From: CAZLPW01 sp964561495
GTDB taxonomy: Bacteria > Fidelibacterota > Marinisomatia > Marinisomatales > UBA1611
DNA length: 42,908 nucleotides
Reading direction: 5' to 3'
Assembly (NCBI GenBank): GCA_964561495.1
Contig: CAZLPW010000010.1
Location: forward strand, 1-42,908
Shown here: one piece after another, positions 34,094-42,908 of the stretch
Position numbering within the stretch: the first letter of the stretch is position 1
Layout of the letters: every line of letters starts with the position of its first letter
Program-made: the position numbers and the translations under genes
The notes under the pieces: generated by a model
Database searches by the model: none
Seen by the model: the letters and a program-made list of their open reading frames with translations, nothing else
What the model was told of the DNA's origin: nothing

Positions 34094-35016
34094 TCTAATC
34101 CCTTTCCCGCAAATTCTGAATCAAGTAAATCACGTAGACCAAGTTTTTTCACTTCTAGATTAATCATTTCTTCGCTATCTGTTGCAGCGATAACATCAAA
34201 AAATACTTTACGCGTTCTTCCATAAAAATGAAAAGTGTTGTTTAATCGATTTGGAGAAACTACAGTTGGAACATTACAGAGCAGTTTATAAAGTTCATCA
34301 GATAAATTAATGAACTCAATTTGAAACTGGTGATAGTCTAAAGTACTATTTAAAAGTAAATCAATATGTCCATCCATCACAATCCTACCTTCTCGAAAAA
34401 CTAAAATTCTATCGTGTGAATCTTCGACCTCATTAAGGGAATTACTAACATAAATTATTGATTTATCGCCCTTAATTTTTTTTAACAGATCCCATGTAAC
34501 TCTACTAGATTCGGCATCCATATAACTTGTAGGTTCGTCAATAATCAAAACATCAGGATCATGAATTAATTCCCGGATTAGCATAGTTTTTTTATGTATA
34601 CCATGAGAAATATTTAAAATCAGGTTATCTAAATAAGGATTTAACATTAGCTCATTTGAATAAGTTAATAACCTCTGATTAGCAATGTCTTCTGGTATAT
34701 TATATAATGCAGCAGTAAATAATATATTTTGTCTAACAGTCAACCAAGGATCTAAGTCAGAGGCATCTGGAACGAAACCGACTAAAGATCGAGTCTCTTT
34801 TCTACGTTTATTCATATCTAAACCTTGAATAAATACTTGACCATAATCTGGATTTTCAAAGCCAGAAAATAATTTTAATAATGTTGATTTCCCCGAGTCA
34901 TTAACCCCAACGATTGCAACCAAACTTCCTTTTTCAATACCAAAGGTAAGACCAGCTAAAATTGTCTTTTCTCCAATTAACTTCCCTACCTTTTTTAAAG
35001 TTATACTAGCTTCCAT
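34090..35016 (-). CDS. ABC transporter ATP-binding protein with unusual signature
   Basis: A 308-residue ATPase. Walker A is GVNDSGKST, with Asp at the position usually Gly or Ala, and Walker B is DVLIIDEPTSYMD. The signature motif expected as LSGGQ reads ISHGIHKK, which departs from consensus at several positions. The H-loop position reads YVSNSL instead of STHxL, so the switch His seems missing. The C-terminal 80 residues are extra. It pairs with the permease that overlaps it and lies just after polA. The motif changes could mean reduced or unusual ATPase activity. Confidence 0.8.
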   Translation of the reverse strand: MEASITLKKVGKLIGEKTILAGLTFGIEKGSLVAIVGVNDSGKSTLLKLFSGFENPDYGQVFIQGLDMNKRRKETRSLVGFVPDASDLDPWLTVRQNILFTAALYNIPEDIANQRLLTYSNELMLNPYLDNLILNISHGIHKKTMLIRELIHDPDVLIIDEPTSYMDAESSRVTWDLLKKIKGDKSIIYVSNSLNEVEDSHDRILVFREGRIVMDGHIDLLLNSTLDYHQFQIEFINLSDELYKLLCNVPTVVSPNRLNNTFHFYGRTRKVFFDVIAATDSEEMINLEVKKLGLRDLLDSEFAGKGLE

Positions 35017-35021
35017 AATGT

Positions 35022-37748
35022 TTAATGAGCCTCATACCAATTAAGTCCGACACCAAAGTCAACTTTCAAGGGGATTGTTAGTGATAAGGCATTTTCCATA
35101 TTTTTTTTCACTATACCAATTATTTCTTCCTCTTCATCCTGAGGATATTCAAAAATCAATTCATCATGAATCTGTAATATCATTTTAGAAGCCATATTAA
35201 TGTCATTAATATCTTTATAAATATTTATCATAGCAATTTTAATCAATTCAGCTGCTGAACCTTGTATAGGCATATTAACTGCCATTCTTTCAGCTGCTTT
35301 TCTTCTATTTCCGTTATCACTATCTAAATCCCAAACTGGTCTCCGCCGTCCTAGAATCGTTTTTATAAACTTATCTTTTTTAGCTCTTTTAATTGTCTCT
35401 TCTATATAGTTTTTAATTCCATCATATTGTTGAAAATAAGAATCGATAATTTTCCCAGCTTCGCTGATTGGCAAATCCAACTCTTTACTCATTCGAAAAG
35501 GACCTGCCCCATACATAATTCCAAAATTGACAATTTTAGCAACCCTCCTCATTTCAGGCAAAACATTATCCATTGGAACATTAAAAACATTACTAGCCGT
35601 TCTAGAATGAACATCTTCATTATTTTTAAAAGCATTACAAAGATTTTTATCACAACTAAGGTGAGCCATAATCCTAAGTTCTATTTGAGAATAGTCAGCA
35701 GATAGAATTTTATTCCCTTCTTTTTGGGCAGTAAATGCCCTACGAATTTCTCGTCCCTCTTTCCTCCTTATAGGAATATTTTGAAAATTTGGGTTTGTAC
35801 TTGATAATCGACCAGTCGCTGCAATTGTTTGATTAAAAGTTGTATGAATTCTTCCTGTCTTTTTATGTACCTGATCAGGTAAGGTATCTAAATAGGTATT
35901 TTTTAATTTGTTATACTTCCTATATTCTAATAAATATTTTGGCAATTCATGTCTTCTACTAAGCTCAATTAGCACATCTTCTGCGGTACTACGTTTTTTT
36001 ATCTTTGGTAAATTTAAAATATCAAAAAGAATGTTTGCCAACTGTTGGGTTGAATTAATATTAAACTCTTCTCCAGATAGATTGTATATGGCATTCTTTA
36101 GAGCAACTAATTTTTTCTGAATTTTATCAGAAATAGTTTTTAAAAACCCTACATCTACATATGTTCCCAAATACTCCATTTCAATTAGGACTTCTATTAA
36201 CGGAATTTCAATTGTACTGAAAATTTCATATAAATCCATACTTTTTAACTTTTCTTTAAAAATAGAAGCTAGTTGAAATGTAATATCTGCATCTTCTGTT
36301 GCATAAAAAGCGACAGCCTTAAGCGGCACTTGATCCATAGTAATTTTATTTTGACCCTTCCCAATTAATTCTTCTATCGGCACCATTTCATAATTAAGCA
36401 ATTCAATACTTAGGCTAGTTAATGAATTAGACCGAGAAACTGGATTAATTAAATGAGCAGCAATTAGTGTATCAAAGATTGGTCCACTTACATTAATACC
36501 GTGATACTTTAATATTAAAATATCAAACTTAACATTTTGACCAATTTTTAAAATTGAATTATCATTAAATACTTTTTTTAATCGACTTAATATAAAGGTC
36601 ACATCATCATTTGAAAAATGATCCTTATTCTTTTCATTATACATTATAGGAATATACCAACCTGAGTTAGCTTTATTTGAAAAACTAATACCCACTATTT
36701 CTGCATCAATTGGTTTTAATGAAGTTGTTTCTAAATCGAAAGAGATTTGGTTTGAATTTAATAAGTCCTCGATTAAATCATCTAAATCTTCAATAGATAA
36801 AATAATTTTATAGTCTTTTTTATCATTATTTTTTTTTATTTCAGATCGATTAGATGACAAAGATTGTAACATATTTATCAATGATTGAGATTCTAATTCT
36901 ATGAACTTTTTTGATGTTTTTTCATAATCAATATCATTTCTAATTAGGTCTTGGATTTCAAATTCTAATTCAATATTAGTAATAATAGTGACTAGTTTTT
37001 TACTTAATATAGCATTATTAAAATTTTCAGATAATCCTCTCTGAACTCTTTTATTTGTAATATTTTGAGCATTTTCTAAAACATTTTCAATGTTACCATA
37101 TTCTAATAATAATTTAACAGCTGTTTTCGGACCAACACCAGCAACACCAGGAATATTATCAGAACTATCACCCATAAGTCCTAAAAGATCAATGATTTTT
37201 TTAGGAGGAACCCCCCATTTTTGTTCAACTTTATCTGCATCATATATCACTGGATCAGGTGCTTTTCTCATCCCTGGAGCATACAATAGTATATCTTCAT
37301 CTATTAACTGTGTAAAATCTTTATCCCCACTTACAATAAATGTACACAATCCTTCATCCTTAGCATTTTTTGCAAGAGTCCCAATTATGTCATCTGCTTC
37401 TACTCCATTTTTTTTTAACACAGGTATATTCATTAAATCTAATATTTCCCAAAGATGAACCAATTGATCTTGCATTTCTTTTGGCATTTCTGACCTATTT
37501 GCTTTGTAATCGGGGAACATATTATGTCTAAAGGTTTTCCCTTTGGAATCAAAAGCACATGCTAAATAATCGGGATTCTCTTTTTTTATTAATTTCATTA
37601 ACATATTAGAGAACCCAAATAGTGCACTAGTATGTAATCCATAACTAGTTATTAGAGGATTTCGAATCAATGCATAATGCGCACGATACAAGAAAGCATA
37701 ACCATCTATAATAAAAAACCTTTTTTTCGTAGAATAATGCTTTGTCAC
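35022..37748 (-). CDS. polA: DNA polymerase I
   Basis: A 908-residue three-domain enzyme for Okazaki fragment maturation and repair. The 5'-nuclease has AFDSKGKTFRHNMFPDYKANR and GLMGDSSDNIPGVAGVG. The proofreading domain is intact: FDLETTSL, GQNVKFDIL and YATEDADIT hold the metal-binding acids. The polymerase has ADYSQIELR, RRVAKIVNFGIMYG (Phe at the ribose-selecting position) and LQIHDELIFE. A GTG start is used, and the ABC ATPase gene follows five bases after its stop. Confidence 0.97.
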   Translation of the reverse strand: MTKHYSTKKRFFIIDGYAFLYRAHYALIRNPLITSYGLHTSALFGFSNMLMKLIKKENPDYLACAFDSKGKTFRHNMFPDYKANRSEMPKEMQDQLVHLWEILDLMNIPVLKKNGVEADDIIGTLAKNAKDEGLCTFIVSGDKDFTQLIDEDILLYAPGMRKAPDPVIYDADKVEQKWGVPPKKIIDLLGLMGDSSDNIPGVAGVGPKTAVKLLLEYGNIENVLENAQNITNKRVQRGLSENFNNAILSKKLVTIITNIELEFEIQDLIRNDIDYEKTSKKFIELESQSLINMLQSLSSNRSEIKKNNDKKDYKIILSIEDLDDLIEDLLNSNQISFDLETTSLKPIDAEIVGISFSNKANSGWYIPIMYNEKNKDHFSNDDVTFILSRLKKVFNDNSILKIGQNVKFDILILKYHGINVSGPIFDTLIAAHLINPVSRSNSLTSLSIELLNYEMVPIEELIGKGQNKITMDQVPLKAVAFYATEDADITFQLASIFKEKLKSMDLYEIFSTIEIPLIEVLIEMEYLGTYVDVGFLKTISDKIQKKLVALKNAIYNLSGEEFNINSTQQLANILFDILNLPKIKKRSTAEDVLIELSRRHELPKYLLEYRKYNKLKNTYLDTLPDQVHKKTGRIHTTFNQTIAATGRLSSTNPNFQNIPIRRKEGREIRRAFTAQKEGNKILSADYSQIELRIMAHLSCDKNLCNAFKNNEDVHSRTASNVFNVPMDNVLPEMRRVAKIVNFGIMYGAGPFRMSKELDLPISEAGKIIDSYFQQYDGIKNYIEETIKRAKKDKFIKTILGRRRPVWDLDSDNGNRRKAAERMAVNMPIQGSAAELIKIAMINIYKDINDINMASKMILQIHDELIFEYPQDEEEEIIGIVKKNMENALSLTIPLKVDFGVGLNWYEAH

Positions 37749-37797
37749 TCAAAAAATTACATTATTACAACTTTGACTAACAGAGTGTTTTTCAATG

Positions 37798-37828
37798 AAA
37801 AAAGCCCCAGCAATACTGGGGCTTTTTA
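37798..37828. terminator. Strong bidirectional terminator
   Basis: A stem of AAAAAGCCCCAG with CTGGGGCTTTTT around a five-base loop, flanked by A runs and T runs on each side. It lies after groEL (minus strand) and upstream of polA, so it ends the groESL message. Confidence 0.9.
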
Positions 37829-37860
37829 ATAGAATCACAAGCATTCTGAAAATGATATTA

Positions 37861-39522
37861 CTACATCATTCCACCCATTCCGCCCATTCCACCCATTCCG
37901 CCCATTCCACCCATATCACCACCAGGTGGCATTGGAGGCATTTTATCTTCTTCAGGAATTTCAGTTATAGCTGCTTCGGTAGTTAAAACCATGCCGGCTA
38001 TTGAAGCAGCATTTTCAACTGCTACACGAGCTACTTTTGCTGGATCAATAATTCCAGCTTCAAACATATTGACATATTCACCATTCCTAGCATCATATCC
38101 ATAGTCTTTTTTACCATCACGAACTTTTTGAACTACTATTGACGCTTCCGCACCAGCATTTGAAACAATCTGCCTGATTGGTTCTTCTAACGCTCTACGC
38201 ATAATATCTACACCGACTTTTTGCTCATCTTCAAGCTTAACTTTATCTAGAGCACCTATAGATCTAAGGAGAGCAACGCCCCCTCCAGGAACGATACCTT
38301 CTTCTACAGCCGCCCTTGTGGCATGTAAGGCATCCTCGACACGCGCTTTCTTTTCCTTCATTTCTACTTCAGTTGCAGCACCAACATTAATTACAGCCAC
38401 TCCACCAGAAAGTTTAGCCAAACGTTCTTGTAATTTTTCACGATCATAGTCTGAAGTTGTTTTATCTATTTGTACTTTTATTTCATTTATTCTCGCTTTA
38501 ATTGCATCAGATTCTCCACCGCCATCAACAATAGTCGAATTATCTTTATCTGAAACAACTCGCTTTGCAGTGCCTAGATAATCTAAAGTCGCATTGTCTA
38601 GTTTATAACCAGCATCTTCAGAAATGACAGTTCCACCCGTAAGGACTGCTATATCTTCAAGCATTGCCTTTCTTCGATCACCAAAACCAGGAGCTTTAAC
38701 AGCTAGAACCTTAAATGTACCACGAAGTTTATTAACAACTAAAGTCGCAAGTGCTTCACCTTCAATATCTTCAGCTATTATCATCACTGGTTTTCCAGTT
38801 TGTACTACTTTCTCAAGAAGAGGAAGTAGATCCTTCATGTTGCTAATTTTTTTATCATGAATTAAAATATATGCATCTTCCATTTCTGCATCCATCGACT
38901 CTGAATTAGTAACAAAATAAGGGGATAGATAACCACGATCAAACTGCATTCCCTCTACCGTTTCCAAATAGGTTTCTGCAGTCTTAGACTCCTCAACTGT
39001 TATAACACCGTCTTTCCCTACTTTCTCCATCGCCTCAGCAATTTTTTCACCAATTTCTTTATCATCATTAGCAGAGATAGTTGCTACCTGTGCAATTTGC
39101 TGACTATCAGGAAGATCTTTTGCTTGCCCTTTAATAGCATCTACTACAGCGTCCCTCGCAGAATCAATCCCTCTCTTAATCGACATTGGGTTTGCACCTG
39201 CTGTTACATTTTTAATACCTTCATTTACAATAGACTGAGCTAAAACAGTTGCAGTTGTAGTTCCATCACCAGCAACGTCTGATGTTTTTGATGCAACCTC
39301 TCTAACCATTTGAGCACCAACATTTTCAAGTTTATCTTCTAACTCAACTTCTTTAGCTACGGTAACTCCGTCTTTGGTTACTGTTGGAGCACCAAACTTT
39401 TTTTCAATTACTACATTACGCCCTTTAGGACCTAAGGTAACCTTAACCGCATTGGCTAATCTATCTACTCCTGCCTTGAGTGAACCTCTAGCTTTTAAAG
39501 AGTAAGTAACTTCTTTTGCCAT
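37861..39522 (-). CDS. groEL: Chaperonin GroEL
   Basis: A 553-residue Hsp60 subunit. KFGAPTVTKDGVTVAKEV, AGDGTTTATVLAQ (nucleotide binding), the apical KISNMKDLLPLLEKV and GGVAVINVGAATEVEMKEKK are classic. The C-terminus is the usual mobile GGM tail, with the last about 16 residues being GGM repeats. With GroES it folds proteins in a closed chamber. It follows groES by 11 bases and is the last gene of the pair. No heat-shock operator of the CIRCE type was found. Confidence 0.98.
   Translation of the reverse strand: MAKEVTYSLKARGSLKAGVDRLANAVKVTLGPKGRNVVIEKKFGAPTVTKDGVTVAKEVELEDKLENVGAQMVREVASKTSDVAGDGTTTATVLAQSIVNEGIKNVTAGANPMSIKRGIDSARDAVVDAIKGQAKDLPDSQQIAQVATISANDDKEIGEKIAEAMEKVGKDGVITVEESKTAETYLETVEGMQFDRGYLSPYFVTNSESMDAEMEDAYILIHDKKISNMKDLLPLLEKVVQTGKPVMIIAEDIEGEALATLVVNKLRGTFKVLAVKAPGFGDRRKAMLEDIAVLTGGTVISEDAGYKLDNATLDYLGTAKRVVSDKDNSTIVDGGGESDAIKARINEIKVQIDKTTSDYDREKLQERLAKLSGGVAVINVGAATEVEMKEKKARVEDALHATRAAVEEGIVPGGGVALLRSIGALDKVKLEDEQKVGVDIMRRALEEPIRQIVSNAGAEASIVVQKVRDGKKDYGYDARNGEYVNMFEAGIIDPAKVARVAVENAASIAGMVLTTEAAITEIPEEDKMPPMPPGGDMGGMGGMGGMGGMGGMM
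37867..37911 (-). repeat. Nine-base tandem repeats coding the GroEL GGM tail
   Basis: Five copies of a nine-base unit (CATTCCACC alternating with CATTCCGCC on the plus strand) encode the GGM tail. This is a coding repeat that could vary in copy number between strains. Confidence 0.9.
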
Positions 39523-39533
39523 TTTTTTTCTCC

Positions 39534-39824
39534 TTATAAAACTGCTAAAATATCGCTTTCGCGCATTATTATGTAATCAACACCACCAAAGGAAACTTCG
39601 CTACCAGAATATTTTCCATACAAAACTTTATCTCCTTTTTTGACGGTCATATCTATTTTACTACCTGAATCACTTACTTTACCAGGACCAGCAGCAACTA
39701 TAGTTCCTTGCTGTGGTTTTTCCTGCGCAGTGTCAGGAAGTATAATCCCTCCAGCAGACTTATCTTCAGCTGGAGCAGGCTCGACCACGACACGGTCGGC
39801 CAATGGTTTTAGGTCTAATCCCAT
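39534..39824 (-). CDS. groES: Co-chaperonin GroES
   Basis: The 96-residue lid of the GroEL chamber. It has LKPLADRVVVEPAPAEDKSAGGIILPDTAQEKPQQG, GKVSDSG and VKKGDKVLYGKYSGSEV, as in the family. A strong GGAAGGAG ribosome-binding site (39833-39840) precedes the ATG. Confidence 0.97.
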   Translation of the reverse strand: MGLDLKPLADRVVVEPAPAEDKSAGGIILPDTAQEKPQQGTIVAAGPGKVSDSGSKIDMTVKKGDKVLYGKYSGSEVSFGGVDYIIMRESDILAVL

Positions 39825-39885
39825 TCTTGAGACTCCTTCCTTTTATTTTTTTATAATTAATATTTTTAAATTATCAGCGGCGGCG

Positions 39886-39914
39886 ATTTTAACACCAATC
39901 ACAGTTGAAATCAA
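39886..39914 (-). promoter_or_regulatory. Candidate sigma-70 promoter for groESL
   Basis: On the minus strand, TTGATT (39909-39914) and TAAAAT (39886-39891) are 17 bases apart, close to the housekeeping consensus, and about 60 bases upstream of the groES start. A CIRCE element or sigma-32-type box is not seen. Confidence 0.5.
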
Positions 39915-40033
39915 CCTAATATATCTTATACACCTCGCCATTGCCCACCAATAAATAAACAAAAATTATGCCACTTAATTATTTATTTCATTTTGAACAT
40001 ACTATTAAAATTAATATGTCATTTTGGCGCTTT

Positions 40034-40471
40034 CTATTTTCCTGTGCTACCAAACCCACCCATACCTCTGCTGGTTTCAGATAGTTCATCTACTAATTCA
40101 AAAGAAATAGGGCTCCCATCTAATGCTAACAACTGAAATAATCTTTGTCCAGGTTCAATAGTATATTCTTCATTTTTAATATTATCTACAGCAGCCATGA
40201 TTTCTCCTCTATATCCTGGATCAATCAAACCAATCGAATTTGAAAGTCTCAAACTTGTTTTAGATATACTTGAACGAGGTAAAAGAAAAAATGGTTTATT
40301 CTCTATATTCTCACATGCTATCTGAAGCTTAATTATTTCAGATAGTCCTGGTTTTACTGTCATTTTATTGATAATAAATAAATCGAGGCCAGCATCACCT
40401 TCATGAAAACTTCCATGTTTCTCATATAAAGATCTAACATTTTTAGAAAAAGGCTTAATTCGAAAATGCAT
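40034..40471 (-). CDS. dut: dUTP diphosphatase
   Basis: A 145-residue trimeric dUTPase that keeps uracil out of DNA and supplies dUMP. All five motifs are present: GDAGLDL, LLPRSSISKT, IGLIDPGYRGEI, QRLFQL and RGMGGFGSTG at the C-terminus. It overlaps the methyltransferase gene upstream by one base (TAATG). Confidence 0.96.
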   Translation of the reverse strand: MHFRIKPFSKNVRSLYEKHGSFHEGDAGLDLFIINKMTVKPGLSEIIKLQIACENIENKPFFLLPRSSISKTSLRLSNSIGLIDPGYRGEIMAAVDNIKNEEYTIEPGQRLFQLLALDGSPISFELVDELSETSRGMGGFGSTGK

Positions 40472-41325
40472 TATTTATCCTTTAGTATTTGATTGATTAA
40501 TTTTATATGGTTTGGCGTTGAACCACAACAGGCGCCAATAACACTAGGATTTTTTGATAAAAGACTTTTTATATTATCACAAAACAGCTTTTCATCAATT
40601 ATTTCAAAATAATCGTTTATTAATTCTTTTTTCCCAAGATTTGGATAACAACCCCAAATCCCATCCCAATATGTATTTATACTTCTAATAAAAGCCAAGG
40701 TATTTTCTATACAATTACAATTAATTAAAAGACATGATATATCATATTCTTTTACTTCATTAAAAAAATGAAGTAAACTTGTACCATCTAATAAATATTT
40801 ATTATTTCTAACAATTATACTAAGCCATATCTTATAATTATAACTCTTAGCCTGCTCTAGTGCTATTAAAATTTCTTCCATATTACCCATTGTTTCAAAC
40901 AATATAAAATCAATATCTGTATTTTTAAACCACATCATTAATTCTTGATAAACTTGCCCAGATATTTGCTTTCCTGGAAATCTATTTGGTAAATAACAGT
41001 CATCAATAGTAGTGATCGACCCTGCAATTGTTTTCCCCTTGGATGCTTTAAAAGCGAGATCATTTGCATAAAAAAAAGAATCCCTTGCTCTTTCAAATGC
41101 ATTTTTTTTTGAATAGCCAGCTTTGCGATATGTATAACTTGTTGTCCTAAAAGTATTTGTTGTAATTATATCTGCACCCGCCTTTATATAGTCTGAATGT
41201 ATTTTGAAAACTAATTCGCGATTATTTAGATTACAATCACCAGACCAAACTGGGAGCGTTATTTTTACACCTCTCCTAACTAATTCTGTGCCCATTGCTC
41301 CATCCAAAACTTTGATTGCATTCAT
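40471..41325 (-). CDS. Homocysteine S-methyltransferase family protein
   Basis: A 284-residue TIM-barrel enzyme. LDGAMGTELVRRG at the N-terminus, TTNTFRTTSY, the first zinc Cys in LLINCNC near 198 and the second pair in GACCGSTPNHI near the end (Cys-Cys) make up the zinc site. It moves a methyl group to homocysteine to make methionine, from S-methylmethionine or a similar donor. It is slightly shorter than MmuM (about 310). It overlaps the amino acid permease gene by ATGA, as in the mmuP-mmuM pair of E. coli, and precedes dut. Confidence 0.85.
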   Translation of the reverse strand: MNAIKVLDGAMGTELVRRGVKITLPVWSGDCNLNNRELVFKIHSDYIKAGADIITTNTFRTTSYTYRKAGYSKKNAFERARDSFFYANDLAFKASKGKTIAGSITTIDDCYLPNRFPGKQISGQVYQELMMWFKNTDIDFILFETMGNMEEILIALEQAKSYNYKIWLSIIVRNNKYLLDGTSLLHFFNEVKEYDISCLLINCNCIENTLAFIRSINTYWDGIWGCYPNLGKKELINDYFEIIDEKLFCDNIKSLLSKNPSVIGACCGSTPNHIKLINQILKDK

Positions 41326-42635
41326 ACTTTATGTTTAAGCCCCTGATTAAACAAAAAATAAAAAAACATGCTTGCAATAATAAATAATATTCCTAAAACT
41401 GATTCAAATGGCATATCCTGGAAAGTATATACAAGTATCCATAAATTAGAAAAAAGAAAAAATAAAGGTGTAATGGGATATGCCCAAACCTTATAGGGCC
41501 TATCTAGTCCTTTATTAGTAAACCTAAGAATAAATAATGAAATAACAGCTAACATTGTGGTAATTATTAAAGATATAGATGTATAAACTACCACCTGTTC
41601 AAACGAAGAGGTACTGATAAATATTAATGATAAAGCAATTTGGAATAAAAAAGCATTTTTCGGAATATCTTTCTTATTTTTTTTTGCAAAAATTTTTATA
41701 ACTCTATAATCTTCTCCCATAACTTGTAGAATTCGAGGCCCTATAAAAACAAAACTACTTATTGTAGAAAGCAATAAAAAAGAAATTCCTAGGCTAATAA
41801 CCTTAGCTCCAACATTTCCAAAAATATTTTCTCCAGAAATATAACCTATTTCTACTTGTCCGATAAGTGAATCTATAGGAGTAGTATAAAGGAATATATA
41901 ATTAAGTAATATATAAAGTATAGTAACAATTATGGTTCCAATAAACATTGTTAAAGGAACATTTTTTTTGGGGTCACTGATATCGCTCGCTATATATATG
42001 GATGAATTCCAACCAGAATAAGCATAAGAAACCCATATAAGGCTTATAGCAAAACTTGATGAAAATATTTTACTAAGATTTTGGCTAGTTGGATAAAATG
42101 AAATATTTTGGTGACTATCAATTATTAAGCCAGAAATAATAAAAATTAATATCATTAGTAACTTAATTATTGTTGATGCACTTTGAAAAATCTTACCCCA
42201 TTTAAAACTAGAAGCATGTAAAATATTTATTATTAATAAAACTGCTATTGATAAATAATGAGGATCAAAAATTGGTATTACAGCATAAAAGTATTTTCCA
42301 AAAGCTATCGAAGCAATAACCGCTGGTGCCGCAAATCCAATAGTGGTTGAAATAAATCCTGCCGCAAACCCAACAGATGGATGAATAGCACAGGAAAGTA
42401 TATTATACTCCCCACCAGACTTAGGAAAGGATGCTCCAAGTTCACTATATGTCAACACTCCAGATAACGCAATGAGTCCACCGATAAACCATAGCATCAA
42501 CAAAACAAAACCAGATTTTATATTAATTAATTGGTACCCTAGACTAGTAAAAACACCAGTCCCTACCATAGAAGCTATTACAAAGTATGTCCCATCAAAA
42601 AAAGATAATCGCTGCCTAATATCTTTTTTATACAT
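41322..42635 (-). CDS. APC family amino acid permease
   Basis: A 437-residue carrier with 12 helices. The first helix has the APC substrate motif VIASMVGTGVFTSLG, and the next TYSELGASFPKSGGEYNIL is also typical. It resembles LAT-type exchangers. Next to the homocysteine methyltransferase gene, S-methylmethionine or methionine is a likely load. The start is an ATG; translation is coupled to the methyltransferase. Confidence 0.85.
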   Translation of the reverse strand: MYKKDIRQRLSFFDGTYFVIASMVGTGVFTSLGYQLINIKSGFVLLMLWFIGGLIALSGVLTYSELGASFPKSGGEYNILSCAIHPSVGFAAGFISTTIGFAAPAVIASIAFGKYFYAVIPIFDPHYLSIAVLLIINILHASSFKWGKIFQSASTIIKLLMILIFIISGLIIDSHQNISFYPTSQNLSKIFSSSFAISLIWVSYAYSGWNSSIYIASDISDPKKNVPLTMFIGTIIVTILYILLNYIFLYTTPIDSLIGQVEIGYISGENIFGNVGAKVISLGISFLLLSTISSFVFIGPRILQVMGEDYRVIKIFAKKNKKDIPKNAFLFQIALSLIFISTSSFEQVVVYTSISLIITTMLAVISLFILRFTNKGLDRPYKVWAYPITPLFFLFSNLWILVYTFQDMPFESVLGILFIIASMFFYFLFNQGLKHKV

Positions 42636-42684
42636 TTCTCAGAATTAAATTATCTAATCTTAATTAAATCATGCATCTCTTAAT

Positions 42685-42908
42685 TTACTTATCATCTCGC
42701 CGTATAATAGTTCTAATAGGGTAAGGTATTTCAATATTTTCTTCTTTAAACCTTTGATGAAGAAGTTTTATAAAATCATGAATGATAATATTATGATCTC
42801 CGTACTTATTACCACGAAAATATGCTATCATATCAACAGATGATTCTCCAAAGGAAACGACTCTAGCCAATGGACTATAATTTTTATTAGTCTCCTCTAA
42901 ACTATTTT
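42685..42908 (-). CDS. MscS-like mechanosensitive channel, C-terminal part
   Basis: The frame stays open to the window edge, so this is the last about 74 residues of a longer protein. The text SPLARVVSFGESSVDMIAYF then KLLHQRFKEENIEIPYPIRTI is the C-terminal domain of MscS channels (FxxSSxxxxxxxW...FxxxGIEIPFPxR). The channel opens under membrane tension. The rest lies outside. Confidence 0.8.
   Translation of the reverse strand, partial: NSLEETNKNYSPLARVVSFGESSVDMIAYFRGNKYGDHNIIIHDFIKLLHQRFKEENIEIPYPIRTIIRRDDK

Noticed and set aside
37867..37911. Short CRISPR-like or regulatory tandem repeat
   Set aside because: It is the coding repeat of the GroEL GGM tail and has no spacers.
39825..40033. 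CIRCE or sigma-32 element before groES
   Set aside because: No TTAGCACTC/GAGTGCTAA or CTTGAAA/CCCAT pattern is present; only a sigma-70-like box was found.

Overview
The window looks like part of a chromosome from an uncultured, AT-rich marine bacterium of the FCB group. My best guess is Candidatus Marinimicrobia (SAR406), which is inference. The evidence is the strong A/T codon bias, a secreted nuclease ending in a PNPFN-type FlgD-like sorting tail, lipoproteins with plant-type leucine-rich repeats, and a small protein resembling the Bacteroidota DUF4295 family. A run of ten Ns at 11901-11910 shows that this is a scaffolded, probably environmental, assembly. Most genes lie on the minus strand in tightly packed, translationally coupled operons with ATGA, TAATG or TAGTG overlaps.

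Layout. 1-2.6 kb: a conserved hypothetical protein, a GNAT acetyltransferase, an Ig/LRR lipoprotein and a cysteine-rich mini-lipoprotein, with a probable broken small membrane gene at 2580-2760. 2.8-7.7 kb: an envelope-sugar cluster made of a decaprenyl-phosphate phosphoribosyltransferase-like UbiA enzyme, two extended SDR epimerases and a divergent GT-C glycosyltransferase; a decayed methyltransferase C-terminus sits in the divergent gap. 7.9-15.1 kb: tRNA-Ser(GGA), a DUF4295-like protein preceded by a Shine-Dalgarno-led mini-ORF, a CNNM/CorC protein, a NatAB-type ABC exporter, a PafA-type phosphatase interrupted at the assembly gap, tyrS and smpB. 15.3-19.7 kb: a plus-strand homologue of the tRNA-queuosine mannosyltransferase, then a secreted nuclease-like protein and leucyl aminopeptidase on the minus strand. 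19.8-25.3 kb: a large carrier-HEAT-cyclic nucleotide-binding fusion, acetyl-CoA synthetase and a thioesterase, followed by a possible structured RNA. 25.4-29.8 kb: a coupled NamZ muramidase / predicted outer-membrane protein / MFS transporter operon. 29.9-31.8 kb: a DASS anion symporter with a small membrane partner. 31.8-37.7 kb: alanine racemase, a deoxyribosyltransferase-like gene with an in-frame stop, a second ABC exporter and DNA polymerase I. 37.8-42.9 kb: groES-groEL, dUTPase, a homocysteine methyltransferase/amino acid permease pair recalling mmuM-mmuP, and the C-terminus of an MscS-like channel running off the window.

Most genes are housekeeping (translation quality control, chaperonin, replication, acetate activation, cell wall). 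No phage, insertion sequence or CRISPR array is evident. The best candidates for little-described biology are the NamZ-OMP-MFS operon (possible peptidoglycan scavenging), the nucleotide-sensing transporter fusion, the DPPR-synthase/SDR/GT-C envelope cluster, the small leader ORF ahead of a possible ribosomal protein, and the apparent decay products at 2.6, 5.9 and 32.9 kb.
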